DNA of 64,000 nt from Perlabentimonas sp041656735 (GCA_041656735.1 JBBACY010000006.1:1-64000); one strand, 5' to 3'. Shown: positions 27,444 to 36,355, numbered from the stretch's first letter. Notes: generated by a model from the sequence alone, not told the origin. Program-made: numbers and translations.

Positions 27444-28634
27444 ATGTCGAAAAGTCCCCATCATAATATAGTTAGGCTGTACATTATAAAAACTGCCAAG
27501 TGGTTTATGCTGATAATGCCCATTGTGGTGCTCTTTTATCAGGAAAACGGGCTTGGTATGCAGGAGGTTTTTACGCTTCAGGCAATATACTCGGTGGCCA
27601 TTGTTGTACTCGAAATTCCCTCAGGATATTTTGCCGATGCGCTTGGACGAAAAAACACGCTGATAATTGGTTCTGTTTTAGGCTTTTTAGGATACTTTGT
27701 ATACTCCTTCTCGTTTGGTTTCTGGGGTTTCCTTATTGCCGAAGTGGTGTTGGGTATGGGACAAAGCCTAATCTCGGGAGCCGACTCGGCTATGCTTTAC
27801 GATACGCTACTTCAGCATAACAGTCAAAACGACTATATGAAACACGAGGGGCGGATGATTTCCGTTGGCAACTTTGCCGAAGCGCTGGCGGGCATAGCCG
27901 GTGGTTTGCTCGCTGCGGTTAGCCTACGTTACCCCTATTACGCCCAAACCGCAATTGCCTTTTTAGGTGTGCCAGCCGCCATAACCCTAGCCGAACCCAA
28001 AGTTTACGGCGATACCATAAAAATGACGTTCTCTAAAATACTTGGCGTAGTTAGGTATGCTCTAATTGATAATAAACAGCTACGCTGGAACATTATTTAC
28101 TCCTCATTCGTTGGCGCATCAACGCTAACTATGGCGTGGTTTGTTCAACCGTGGCTTATTCGTGCCAATGTTTCGGTTTCGGTCATTGGCATACTTTGGA
28201 CTGCATTAAACCTTTCGGTTGGAATAGCCGCCCTTTTTGCCTATAAACTCGAACGGTTTTTAGGAATGAATATAACCGTTGCAGGTTTTACCATTGCGTT
28301 GGCTATTGGCTTTTTTGGTGCGGCGTTTTTCGAAAACTTATGGGGACTTGCATTCCTCTTCATCTTTTACATTGCCCGCGGTGTGGCTACGCCTGTTTTA
28401 AAAGATTATATAAACCGTATTACTGAATCGGAAGTGAGAGCCACAATTCTTTCGGTTCGTAATTTTGTGATACGAATAATTTTTGCCGTTTGGGCACCTT
28501 TCTATGGATGGTACACCGATAAATTTACCCTTATGGGGGCACTTACCATTGCGGGTGTAGTTTTTGTGGCACTAGCGGGTATTAGCTACCATTTCTTCAG
28601 TAAAACCAACTTTCCAAAAGAAGAAACAGTTTAA
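27444..28634 (+). CDS. MFS transporter
   Basis: 396 residues with about 12 transmembrane helices. The loop 2-3 signature appears as GYFADALGRKNTLIIGS (residues about 60-77), and the duplicated equivalent in the second half is weaker. Family members are proton-coupled exporters or importers; the substrate is not predictable. The start at 27444 (MSKSPHHNIVRLYI) is supported by the adjacent -7 box. It lies upstream of, but is not part of, the riboswitch-controlled thiamine operon. Confidence 0.88.
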   Translation: MSKSPHHNIVRLYIIKTAKWFMLIMPIVVLFYQENGLGMQEVFTLQAIYSVAIVVLEIPSGYFADALGRKNTLIIGSVLGFLGYFVYSFSFGFWGFLIAEVVLGMGQSLISGADSAMLYDTLLQHNSQNDYMKHEGRMISVGNFAEALAGIAGGLLAAVSLRYPYYAQTAIAFLGVPAAITLAEPKVYGDTIKMTFSKILGVVRYALIDNKQLRWNIIYSSFVGASTLTMAWFVQPWLIRANVSVSVIGILWTALNLSVGIAALFAYKLERFLGMNITVAGFTIALAIGFFGAAFFENLWGLAFLFIFYIARGVATPVLKDYINRITESEVRATILSVRNFVIRIIFAVWAPFYGWYTDKFTLMGALTIAGVVFVALAGISYHFFSKTNFPKEETV

Positions 28635-28658
28635 ATTCGACAAAAGAAACACTCATAC

Positions 28659-28690
28659 TTGCAAATTCAAACTAATTAACCTTACCTTTG
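28659..28690 (+). promoter_or_regulatory. Promoter of the thiamine operon
   Basis: TTGC (28659-28662), a 20-base spacer and TACCTTTG (28683-28690), directly upstream of the TPP riboswitch. Confidence 0.6.
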
Positions 28691-28701
28691 CAGCGTTACA
28701 A

Positions 28702-28785
28702 ACTTTTAGGGGTGCCTTAATACAACGGGCTGAGATCAAACCCTCTGAACCTGATTCGGTTAGTACCGGCGAAGGAAAAAAGAGT
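28702..28785 (+). ncRNA. TPP riboswitch (THI element)
   Basis: All conserved blocks of the thiamine pyrophosphate aptamer are readable: GGGGTGCC at 28709-28716, GGGCTGAGA at 28727-28735, ACCCTCTGAACCTGAT at 28740-28755, and AGTACCGGCGAAGGAA at 28762-28777. The flanks ACTTTT and AAAAGAGT can close helix P1. Its position between a promoter and a TonB receptor / PnuT / thiamine pyrophosphokinase operon gives control of thiamine uptake by TPP. Confidence 0.95.
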
Positions 28786-28860
28786 TCTCGTAGTTCAACC
28801 TTATCGTATTATACCCCTTTTACTGGTTTTTGACATTAACAATACGCAAATGGAGTGTAC

Positions 28861-28914
28861 AATCCTTTTCGTACTGCCTAATGCCAAGCCGTTTTATTAA
28901 CCAATAAAAGGATT
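28861..28914 (+). promoter_or_regulatory. Putative riboswitch expression platform (RBS sequestration)
   Basis: AATCCTTTT (28861-28869) is perfectly complementary to AAAAGGATT (28906-28914), which contains the purine-rich ribosome-binding segment 8-14 bases before the ATG at 28922. A second hairpin, TTTTATT-aacc-AATAAAA (28892-28909), shares bases with it, so the two structures are mutually exclusive. No T-tract terminator precedes the ATG, which favours translational control. Confidence 0.5.
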
Positions 28915-28921
28915 TTTCAAA

Positions 28922-31369
28922 ATGAAAAAAATTGCATTGTTAGCGTTAACCGTAATGTTAACACTTTTGTCGTCGGCAACACCCTATGAGGGTGAAGCAA
29001 GTTTTAAGATTACCGGAAAAGTGCTCGATGAGCACGGCCAACCGCTGGCTGGAGCGGTTGTGTCCATTCAAAACACACTGCTTGGCACATCTACTCAAAT
29101 TGACGGCTCATACCGTTTAGGACTGCGCAAAACAGGCAGCTATGTTTTAACTGCATCGTTTATGGGTTACGGAAATGTAACTAAAACAGTAACAGTAGAT
29201 AACGATACACAGGTAAACTTTTCGCTAACTCCCGAGGCCATAATGAGCGAAGCGGTAGTTGTTAGTTCAACCCGCGCAAGCAGTCGTATGCCCATTGCGC
29301 AAACAAATATTAATGCCGAAGAGCTTCAGAAGCAAAAATCGGGTTTTGATATCCCGTACTTACTTGAGATGACACCATCTGTGGTGGCGGTTTCTGAAGG
29401 AGGAACGGGCGTTGGAAACTCATCGTTCCGCATTCGCGGAACAGATATTAGCCGAATTAACGTAACGGTAAATGGAATACCCCTAAACGACCCCGAGTCG
29501 CAAGCTGTTTTCTGGGTTAATATGCCCGATTTTGCCAACTCCGTTGACAATATTCAGGTACAGCGTGGTGTTGGAACATCTAGTCAGGGTGCAGGTGCAT
29601 TTGGGGCAACCGTCAACTTTCAAACATCTACATTAAACCCTGAACCATTCGCCTCTGGCGAAGTTATGGCGGGTTCATTCAACACCATTAAAACATCGGT
29701 AAAAGCAGGAACAGGCCTAATAAAAAACCTTTTCAGCTTCGAAACACGCTACTCAAAAATAAAATCCGATGGGTATATCGATAGGGGCTGGTCCAACCAC
29801 CAATCACTGTTCCTTACGGGTGCTTTGCACACAGAAAAAAGTTTACTTCGCCTAAACCTTATTCACGGTATACAGCACACGGGCATAACTTGGGAGGGCA
29901 CACCCAGCAATATGCTTGAAAATAATAGGCGATACAATCCGGCAGGATATATGGGCGATGATGAAAACGGGATAGCCCAATTCTACTCCAACGAATCGGA
30001 TAATTATACACAAAACCACTACCATCTTATTTACAGTCGTCAATTAATTGAAAACTTATCGCTAAATGTTACGGGGTTTTGGATTACAGGCGATGGAAAT
30101 TACGAGCAGTATAAGCGAGGGCGCAAGCTTGTTGAGTATGGGATTGCACCATTTGTAGTAGATGGCGAAACCATTAAGAAGGTTGATATGATTAGGGAAA
30201 AATGCCTCGATAACGATTTTTATGGTACAACATTCTCTCTAAATTACAATAAGAGTGCTTTAAATACAACCCTCGGGGGTGGTTGGAATCAGTATAAAAA
30301 TAGTCACTTTGGAAATGTGCTGTGGACAAGCACGAATATTAGTATTCCGAACAATTACGAATGGTACCGTAATACTGGCGATAAGCAAGACTTTAACTTC
30401 TTTGTGAAATCGACCTACGAGTTAGTAGATAACCTTTCGCTTTTTGGGGACCTACAATTTAGGACGATAAACTATAAAATGGCTGGCTCTGATGATGATT
30501 TGCAGCCGCTTACACAAGAACACGATTGGGAATTCTTTAACCCTAAAGGTGGAGTCTTTTACAAGTTAAGTCATAGTCAAGAGGCATTCTTCTCGGTTGC
30601 TGTTGCCCATCGCGAGCCCAGTAGGGCCGATATTAAGGATGCAATGAAGTTTGGGGCAAACAATACTCCGAAACGCGAGAAACTTATCGATTACGAGTTA
30701 GGATATAACCTAAAAACTCAATCCTTTGCACTAGGCGCCAACATCTACTATATGGATTATAAAGACCAGCTAGTATTAACCGGAAAACTTAGCGATAGCG
30801 GATACCCACTAATGGCCAATGTTGAAAACAGCTACCGAATGGGAGTGGAAATTTCGTCGGGTCTAATTTTAACAAGCTGGCTAAGGTGGGATGCCAACGT
30901 TACGCTAAGTGAAAATAAAATAGTTAACTTTACTGAGTACGTTGAACTGTATGATACCGACTGGAATTACGTTGGACAAAATAGGTATGAGCTTGGCAAC
31001 ACCGATATATCATTCTCGCCCCCTATTGTTGTATCGAGCCAAATTAGGGTTAATCCAATTGAGAACCTAGACCTTGCATTTATTTCTAAATATGTAGGTT
31101 CACAGTATATTGACAATACAAACAACCAAACACGTATGCTCGACGCATACTTTGTGAACAACCTTAAAATTGGTTATAAACTGAAGATGAGGGGAACAAA
31201 AGGCATAAACTTTCAACTATTTGTAAATAACATTTTCAACTCAAATTACATTGCCAATGGTTGGGTATGGCGTGCTGAGTTTAACGATGGAAGCCCCGAA
31301 ACACGAGACGATGGTTTTTTTCCCCAAGCAGGAATAAACTTTATGGGTATGATGGCCATTGAGTTTTAG
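28922..31369 (+). CDS. TonB-dependent receptor, probable thiamine uptake
   Basis: 815 residues: signal peptide (1-20), carboxypeptidase-D-like regulatory domain (about 27-110, ITGKVLDEHGQPLAGAVVSI), plug domain (about 118-235, with FRIRGTDISRINVTVNGIP) and a 22-strand beta barrel ending in an aromatic C terminus. It moves a substrate across the outer membrane using TonB energy. Thiamine or a thiamine phosphate is inferred from the TPP riboswitch 5' of the gene and the PnuT and TPK genes behind it. A Bacteroidota OM protein of this size without a SusD partner fits small-cofactor uptake. Confidence 0.93.
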   Translation: MKKIALLALTVMLTLLSSATPYEGEASFKITGKVLDEHGQPLAGAVVSIQNTLLGTSTQIDGSYRLGLRKTGSYVLTASFMGYGNVTKTVTVDNDTQVNFSLTPEAIMSEAVVVSSTRASSRMPIAQTNINAEELQKQKSGFDIPYLLEMTPSVVAVSEGGTGVGNSSFRIRGTDISRINVTVNGIPLNDPESQAVFWVNMPDFANSVDNIQVQRGVGTSSQGAGAFGATVNFQTSTLNPEPFASGEVMAGSFNTIKTSVKAGTGLIKNLFSFETRYSKIKSDGYIDRGWSNHQSLFLTGALHTEKSLLRLNLIHGIQHTGITWEGTPSNMLENNRRYNPAGYMGDDENGIAQFYSNESDNYTQNHYHLIYSRQLIENLSLNVTGFWITGDGNYEQYKRGRKLVEYGIAPFVVDGETIKKVDMIREKCLDNDFYGTTFSLNYNKSALNTTLGGGWNQYKNSHFGNVLWTSTNISIPNNYEWYRNTGDKQDFNFFVKSTYELVDNLSLFGDLQFRTINYKMAGSDDDLQPLTQEHDWEFFNPKGGVFYKLSHSQEAFFSVAVAHREPSRADIKDAMKFGANNTPKREKLIDYELGYNLKTQSFALGANIYYMDYKDQLVLTGKLSDSGYPLMANVENSYRMGVEISSGLILTSWLRWDANVTLSENKIVNFTEYVELYDTDWNYVGQNRYELGNTDISFSPPIVVSSQIRVNPIENLDLAFISKYVGSQYIDNTNNQTRMLDAYFVNNLKIGYKLKMRGTKGINFQLFVNNIFNSNYIANGWVWRAEFNDGSPETRDDGFFPQAGINFMGMMAIEF

Positions 31370-31453
31370 CTTTGCGAAAAACTACTACCAGAAGACTGCT
31401 TGAGCGTAAAAGCACAACAGTCTTCTGCCTTTTAAAACGATAAAAAAAAAGAG

Positions 31454-32053
31454 ATGCTAAGCTGGTTACAAAGCCACTATATTGAAGTAATTGGAGCTGT
31501 AACAGGAATCATTTACCTGTTTCTTGAGATAAAGCAAAAAATTTGGCTGTGGCCGTTTGGCTTTGTTACCTCGGCATTTTACGTGTACATTTTTTTTACC
31601 TCTAAATTTTATGCCGATATGAGTTTACAGTTATACTACCTAGGTGTTAGTCTTTATGGGTGGTGGCACTGGCATTACGGTGGCAATAAAGAGAGCAGTA
31701 ATTCACTATCGGTTACACATATCAAACCTAAACTAGCGGTGCAGTTAGCCCTACTTACCACAATCATATTTGCCATACTAGTTTTTGTACTTAAGAATTT
31801 TACCGATTCGCCAGTTCCAATTGGCGATGCGTTTACCACAGCATTGAGCATAACGGCAACCTGGATGCTTGCAAAAAAAATTCTAGAAATGTGGTGGTTA
31901 TGGGTAATTGCCAACCTAGTTTCGCTAATTCTATATATATACAAGGGGCTTTACCCAACATCGGTGCTATTCCTTTTTAATCTGGCTATGAGCTTTGTGG
32001 GATACTTGCAATGGAAAAAGAGTATGTTGAAGGCACGAGAGAGGGAGAAATAG
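31454..32053 (+). CDS. pnuT: PnuC-family transporter, probable thiamine permease (PnuT)
   Basis: 199 residues with seven predicted helices. Family-typical features are the N-terminal YIEVIGAVTGIIYLFLEIK, the motif YLGVSLYGWWHWHYG, and WLWVIANLVSLILYIYKG. PnuC proteins move nicotinamide riboside; the TPP-regulated members, called PnuT, move thiamine by facilitated diffusion trapped by phosphorylation. Context (riboswitch, TonB receptor, pyrophosphokinase) supports PnuT. Database names will often read nicotinamide mononucleotide transporter. Confidence 0.88.
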   Translation: MLSWLQSHYIEVIGAVTGIIYLFLEIKQKIWLWPFGFVTSAFYVYIFFTSKFYADMSLQLYYLGVSLYGWWHWHYGGNKESSNSLSVTHIKPKLAVQLALLTTIIFAILVFVLKNFTDSPVPIGDAFTTALSITATWMLAKKILEMWWLWVIANLVSLILYIYKGLYPTSVLFLFNLAMSFVGYLQWKKSMLKAREREK

Positions 32054-32057
32054 ATTA

Positions 32058-32174
32058 GGTTGAGGTTGAGGTTGAGAAAGTTGCGAGTTGCGGGTTGCGG
32101 GTTACGGGTTTTGAGTTTTGAGTTATGAGTTATGAGTTATGAGTTAAAAATCAATGGCTTAGGTGCAGAGCACC
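32058..32174. repeat. Composite heptamer repeat, block A
   Basis: Three GGTTGA-type hexamers (32058-32076) are followed by nine 7-base units of the form RGTTNYG (32079-32141: AGTTGCG, GGTTGCG, GGTTACG, GGTTTTG, AGTTATG), then TTAAAAATCAATGGCT and the hairpin GGTGC-aga-GCACC (32162-32174). The same order is repeated in block B. It lies inside the thiamine operon after pnuT; no coding function is likely. Confidence 0.75.
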
Positions 32175-32213
32175 GAAATATTAAATACAAGCTAACTGTT
32201 AAAAGCCAACAGC

Positions 32214-32340
32214 AAGGTTGAGGCTGAGGTTTAGAGGGTTACGGGTTGCGGGTTACGGGTTGCGGGTTACGGGTTACGGGTTGCGGGTTGCGGGTTTTGA
32301 GTTATGGGTTAAAAATCAATGGCTAAGGAGCGGAGCGCCA
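32214..32340. repeat. Composite heptamer repeat, block B (G-quadruplex prone)
   Basis: Same layout as block A. Ten heptamers (32237-32306) alternate GGTTACG and GGTTGCG, giving nine GGG runs exactly 7 bases apart on the plus (mRNA) strand from 32236 to 32294, each with a 4-base loop. They are followed by TTAAAAATCAATGGCT and a hairpin-like GGAGC-gga-GCGCC with one mismatch (32327-32339). The open frame through this tract (32218-32415) is repeat-encoded and not taken as a gene. Confidence 0.75.
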
Positions 32341-32378
32341 AAATATTTGTTGACTCCAAATATTGATGCAAAATTCAA

Positions 32379-32391
32379 GGTGCGGAGCACC
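32379..32391. repeat. Third copy of the GGTGCGGAGCACC hairpin
   Basis: GGTGC-gga-GCACC followed by GAAATATTAAATA, matching the hairpin ends of block A and, imperfectly, block B, but without heptamers. The rest of 32392-32513 has no gene; a weak -7-like TACATTGC lies at 32468-32475. Confidence 0.6.
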
Positions 32392-32513
32392 GAAATATTA
32401 AATAAAAACCAATAGCAAGTAGCCAATAGCAAAACTAAAAGGTTTCTCAAAAAAGTTTAAAAATACCTACATTGCACACTAATTAACGGAACAACATATT
32501 ACCATAAAAATTT

Positions 32514-33134
32514 ATGTCGACTGTAATACTAGCAAACGGTAGGTTTCCCACACATAGCATTCCGCTGGCAATACTAAACAGCGCCTCGCGCATAGTTTGC
32601 TGCGATGGGTCGGTTGAACATATTGACTCGCTGAACAAAGAACCTTTTGCCATTGTTGGCGATTTAGATTCGCTTCCAGAAAAGTACAGAGTGAAATATT
32701 CCGACAAGATACACTACAACCCCGATCAAGAATCGAATGACCTTACCAAATCGGTGCAATGGTGCAAGAGCAAGGGTTATAATGACATTACTATTTTGGC
32801 AGGTACTGGCAAACGCGACGACCATACCATAGGGAACATAGGCTTACTTCCAAAGTATTGCAAAATGGGGATGAATGTAAAAATGGTAACCGATTTTGGT
32901 GTATTTACACCGCTTCTTGCTAGTCAGAAATTAGATAGCTTTGCCAACCAGCAGGTATCCATTTTTTCATTTAATAACAGCACGCTAATAACTACCCAAA
33001 ACCTCAAATATCCAATAACTAACGCAGCCCTCCCCTCCCCTTGGATGGGTACCCTTAACCAAAGTTTAGGCAGCTGGTTTGAGCTAATTTTTGAGCCTGG
33101 CCCTTTGGTAGTATTCCAAACCCATAATAAATAG
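32514..33134 (+). CDS. thiN: Thiamine pyrophosphokinase
   Basis: Transfers pyrophosphate from ATP to thiamine to give TPP, the riboswitch ligand, and so traps imported thiamine. 206 residues with family motifs VCCDGSVEH, AIVGDLDSLP, DQESNDLTKSVQW and AGTGKRDDHT. It is the last gene of the riboswitch operon, 460 bases after pnuT; the gap is filled with repeats, so partial independent transcription is possible. A strong terminator follows. Confidence 0.93.
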   Translation: MSTVILANGRFPTHSIPLAILNSASRIVCCDGSVEHIDSLNKEPFAIVGDLDSLPEKYRVKYSDKIHYNPDQESNDLTKSVQWCKSKGYNDITILAGTGKRDDHTIGNIGLLPKYCKMGMNVKMVTDFGVFTPLLASQKLDSFANQQVSIFSFNNSTLITTQNLKYPITNAALPSPWMGTLNQSLGSWFELIFEPGPLVVFQTHNK

Positions 33135-33135
33135 A

Positions 33136-33167
33136 GAAGAGCCATTTCGATAACGAAATGGCTCTTC
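33136..33167. terminator. Bidirectional terminator thiN / ilvE
   Basis: Perfect 14-bp stem GAAGAGCCATTTCG / CGAAATGGCTCTTC with loop ATAA between convergent genes; a T-rich run follows on the plus strand. Confidence 0.85.
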
Positions 33168-33200
33168 TTCTTATTCTAAAACCAGTAAACTGGACAATTA

Positions 33201-34220
33201 CTAATCGATAATGGTTACCCAACCATGCTTGTCCTCTAAATCGCCATACTGAATGCCCACAAGGGTTTCGTAAAGTTTTTTAGATATGGGACCTGCCTTA
33301 CCATCGGGACAAAACTTGTAAACTTTTCCTGTATCAAGGTCATTTACTTCACCAATTGGAGCAATTACTGCTGCAGTTCCACAGGCACCAACCTCTTCAA
33401 AAGTACTCAACTCCTCTACGGGAATTGGACGACGCTCAGTTTTTATACCTAAGTCTTCGGCAAGCGTAATAATACTCTTGTTGGTAATAGATCCAAGTAT
33501 TGAGGGTGATTTTGGTGTAATATAGGTATTGTTCTTAATACCAAAGAAGTTAGCCGCACCTATCTCATCAATATATTTTCTTTCTACACAGTCAAGATAC
33601 ATTGGAGAGCTGTAGCCAGCTTTTTGAACTTTAACAGTACCACGTAAGCTGGCAGCATAGTTACCTCCAACCTTAAGTGTTCCTGTTCCAAGTGGCGCAG
33701 CACGGTCGCTATCGCGAACAATTGCAATTTTTGTGGGGTTGAATCCTTCTTTAAAATAAGGACCAACAGGCATAACGAAAACAATAAAAGTATACTCTCT
33801 TGCTGCTTTAACTCCCATCTCAGCACTTGAACCAAAAAGCAAAGGCCTAATGTAAAGTGAAGCGCCTGTTCCGTGAGGAGGAATAAAATCAGAGTTCATT
33901 TTCACTGCTTTTACAACAGCCTGAAGGAAAAGTTCTTTTGGCACCTGAGCCATAAAAATACCTTCTGCAGAGTTTTGGAAGCGTTTTGCATTCTCTTCCC
34001 AACGGAAAAGCCTAACCTTGCCATCTTTTCCTTTGTATGCTTTCATTCCTTCAAACGCTTGCTGTCCATAGTGAAGAGCAGTTGCAGAAATGTGCAATGG
34101 GATATATTCTGAATCTGAAGCCTCTAGTTCGCCCCACTTACCATTTTTGTAAGTACAACGAACATTATAGTTAGTTTTCATGTAACCAAAAGGTAGGTTA
34201 CTCCAATCGAGTTGTTGCAT
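33201..34220 (-). CDS. ilvE: Branched-chain amino acid aminotransferase
   Basis: PLP-dependent fold IV aminotransferase, the last step of Leu, Ile and Val synthesis and the first of their breakdown. 339 residues, of the eukaryote-like BCAT2 type. The PLP lysine is Lys183 (LKVGGNYAAS), and ALHYGQQAFEGMKAY and GTGASLYIRPLLFG form the cofactor and substrate site. It stands alone, not in an ilv/leu operon. Confidence 0.95.
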   Translation of the reverse strand: MQQLDWSNLPFGYMKTNYNVRCTYKNGKWGELEASDSEYIPLHISATALHYGQQAFEGMKAYKGKDGKVRLFRWEENAKRFQNSAEGIFMAQVPKELFLQAVVKAVKMNSDFIPPHGTGASLYIRPLLFGSSAEMGVKAAREYTFIVFVMPVGPYFKEGFNPTKIAIVRDSDRAAPLGTGTLKVGGNYAASLRGTVKVQKAGYSSPMYLDCVERKYIDEIGAANFFGIKNNTYITPKSPSILGSITNKSIITLAEDLGIKTERRPIPVEELSTFEEVGACGTAAVIAPIGEVNDLDTGKVYKFCPDGKAGPISKKLYETLVGIQYGDLEDKHGWVTIID

Positions 34221-34463
34221 AATGACTACAATTTTGAGTTATTAATAGTTTCAAAATTAAACAATTTGCTTTATAAAAAATTAAATTCAACTATGTTGTT
34301 AAACAATTTGAATGTGTAATATTGACAATGTAAACTACTTTGTCACTATTATAAGACTTTAGCCCTAACATTAAGTTTAATGATGCCTACATTCTTACCC
34401 TTTCCAACTCTAATTCGTGCTCTATAAATACTGAGAGCCAACAATGTAAGCAGAGCTAATATA

Positions 34464-34769
34464 CTAAAGAATTTTCACAACTAAAACTCTTAACACATTA
34501 TCTCCCGTATTTGTAATGCCTCGGTTAATACCCATTTCAATCTCTATGGTCATATCGGGCTCAACATTAATCGACTCATCATCGGTTTCCACTACGCCTT
34601 TACCCTCAAGTATATAAAAAACCACGTCAAACGGGTTACTGTGCTTTTCTAAAACATCACCTGGCTTTAGGTTAAGATGAACCAACTCTACGTTTAACCC
34701 AATATACATCATTTTCCCATCGAGGTTGAAGGGTACCTTCTCGGCAGTTTTTAGCGTAGTAATTTTCAT
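34464..34769 (-). CDS. Small cupin-domain protein
   Basis: 101 residues making one conserved beta-barrel cupin: VLEKHSNPFDVVFYILEGKGVVETDD for motif 1, then a motif 2 lacking the second histidine (EIEMGINRGITNTGD). With only His59-like and Glu ligands visible, metal binding is uncertain, and the role may be sensing or storage rather than catalysis. Monocistronic, function unknown. A second small cupin is at 38943. Confidence 0.85.
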   Translation of the reverse strand: MKITTLKTAEKVPFNLDGKMMYIGLNVELVHLNLKPGDVLEKHSNPFDVVFYILEGKGVVETDDESINVEPDMTIEIEMGINRGITNTGDNVLRVLVVKIL

Positions 34770-34997
34770 AGTATTTGGATTAACTTTTCATTTGAAGAAG
34801 CAATTATAACAATAATTACTCAAATTAGCGTAGTGTACAAATCAAAAGAAAATTAAAAGCACCTCAATTAACTATTCAACAGGAACAACGTTTTAAAAGA
34901 ATTGCTGGTAAATTTATGCACTTAAACAAAAGGGAAAGCAATTTACTAATGGAATCGAATTACATGTTAAATTTAGTGCTCGATTTAACGTTTGCTC

Positions 34998-36164
34998 TCA
35001 GCGTAAAAACTCTGCTGCTCTACTAAACACCTGATTAAAAGCCTTATCAACTTCCTCCGACTTATCTAATGGAAGAATTGGAAAAGGGGTTTCGTGCGAG
35101 TAATTAAAAGGGAAATCTAACTCTGTAATCATATTTTCACCCCTATTACGTATGCACGCAAAAGTTGACTGCATGGCGTTACTAGGAATAACGGCATCAT
35201 TTTTCAGCGAAACTACCTGAATTTGCTCACGTAGACTTTGGAGTTTATGCTCTCGGTATAAACGATTATTATCCTCGTGAATCATCGACAAAAATGATTC
35301 ACCCCAAATTCCTTTATTAATAAAAATTGATAGTGGAGACTCCTCTTTTAATTCATTGGGCAAATCGCTCATATAGTATTTTCGTAAACTCTTAAACGCG
35401 TGACTATCCATTATTAAACGCGAAGTCCCATTCATATCGCAGAAGAACGAACCACCACAAAAAATAAAGAGCTTCGAGCGGCTAGCTAACTCGATTGGAT
35501 TGGCTAGAAAAAGGATTTGGGCAAGAAAGGAACCGATTGAATAGGAGAAAAAATCGACCTGTGCTCCCTTTTCAAGAAAAGGTATAGTGCCTTCGTTGAT
35601 TGATTCTAAAAGTTGCTTTAAATCGTCGGCACTCTGTTTTCCCGATGTAAAAAACCGAAGTGGGTCATCGCTTATACGTTGGCTCAATGCAATATTGGCA
35701 ACGGTGGCCATACTAATATCTTTATCAACCTTTCTATTAGTAAGATACGGCATCATAAGCCTTGGGTCTCCCCAACTATCGCTACCACGATTCATATGAA
35801 ATGCAAGTGGAAAGAGGATTACTGGTCTGTTTGTTTTTTGTCCAAGGTAATGTGCCCATGGAAGATATTTGAGCCAGCTCCGCTCGTTTAATCCGTGCAG
35901 AAGAACTATCGCTTTACTGTATTTTGTTGATGAGTTGGGCAAATAAATGGGATACCTAAAGTGTAAATTCTCTTGGATTTTAGCATCGTCAGCTGCAAAA
36001 GAATGGTTGTTAATTTCACTGTAGTCTCCCGATAATGGGAATGGTTTTGAATTGCTGCAAAATGGAATAGACCTAAAAGAAAAACCTTGATTGCTTAATT
36101 CAATGCTATCATTGGTTAGCGAAAAAAACTGTTTTAACTCGTGGTAAGTTTTTGTGAATTCCAT
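34998..36164 (-). CDS. DUF6051-like alpha/beta hydrolase
   Basis: 388 residues. Hydrolase-fold features: LLHGLNERSW after strand beta-3 for the oxyanion hole, nucleophile elbow FFSYSIGSFLA, acid near VVSLKNDAVIPS and His in FNYSHETPFP. The elbow reads S-Y-S-I-G rather than G-x-S-x-G. No signal peptide, so cytosolic. I recall such proteins as DUF6051 in Bacteroidota; substrate unknown. Single gene, no operon partner. Confidence 0.75.
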   Translation of the reverse strand: MEFTKTYHELKQFFSLTNDSIELSNQGFSFRSIPFCSNSKPFPLSGDYSEINNHSFAADDAKIQENLHFRYPIYLPNSSTKYSKAIVLLHGLNERSWLKYLPWAHYLGQKTNRPVILFPLAFHMNRGSDSWGDPRLMMPYLTNRKVDKDISMATVANIALSQRISDDPLRFFTSGKQSADDLKQLLESINEGTIPFLEKGAQVDFFSYSIGSFLAQILFLANPIELASRSKLFIFCGGSFFCDMNGTSRLIMDSHAFKSLRKYYMSDLPNELKEESPLSIFINKGIWGESFLSMIHEDNNRLYREHKLQSLREQIQVVSLKNDAVIPSNAMQSTFACIRNRGENMITELDFPFNYSHETPFPILPLDKSEEVDKAFNQVFSRAAEFLR

Positions 36165-36347
36165 AGGTAGGTTATTTTATACTAAAGTCTGATAAAAATA
36201 ATTCTACCACAAAAAAATGGGTTTATTAGCATTCAAAAGGGGTATGATTACTTTCAGAGGGGTAGAAGCGTGTATTTAGGTGTCAATTTTTAATTAAATT
36301 TAGCGCCATTACCTAAAAGAGAGCATCTTCATAAAATTTGAATTCGC

Positions 36348-36355
36348 TATCTTTG
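36348..36355 (+). promoter_or_regulatory. -7 box for the membrane LytTR gene
   Basis: TATCTTTG, 18 bases upstream of the ATG at 36374; no clear -33 box. Confidence 0.45.

Noticed and set aside
32218..32415. 65-codon ORF with a periodic GLRVAGYGLRV-type product
   Set aside because: The periodicity is the 7-base DNA repeat; no start signal and no reason to expect translation.
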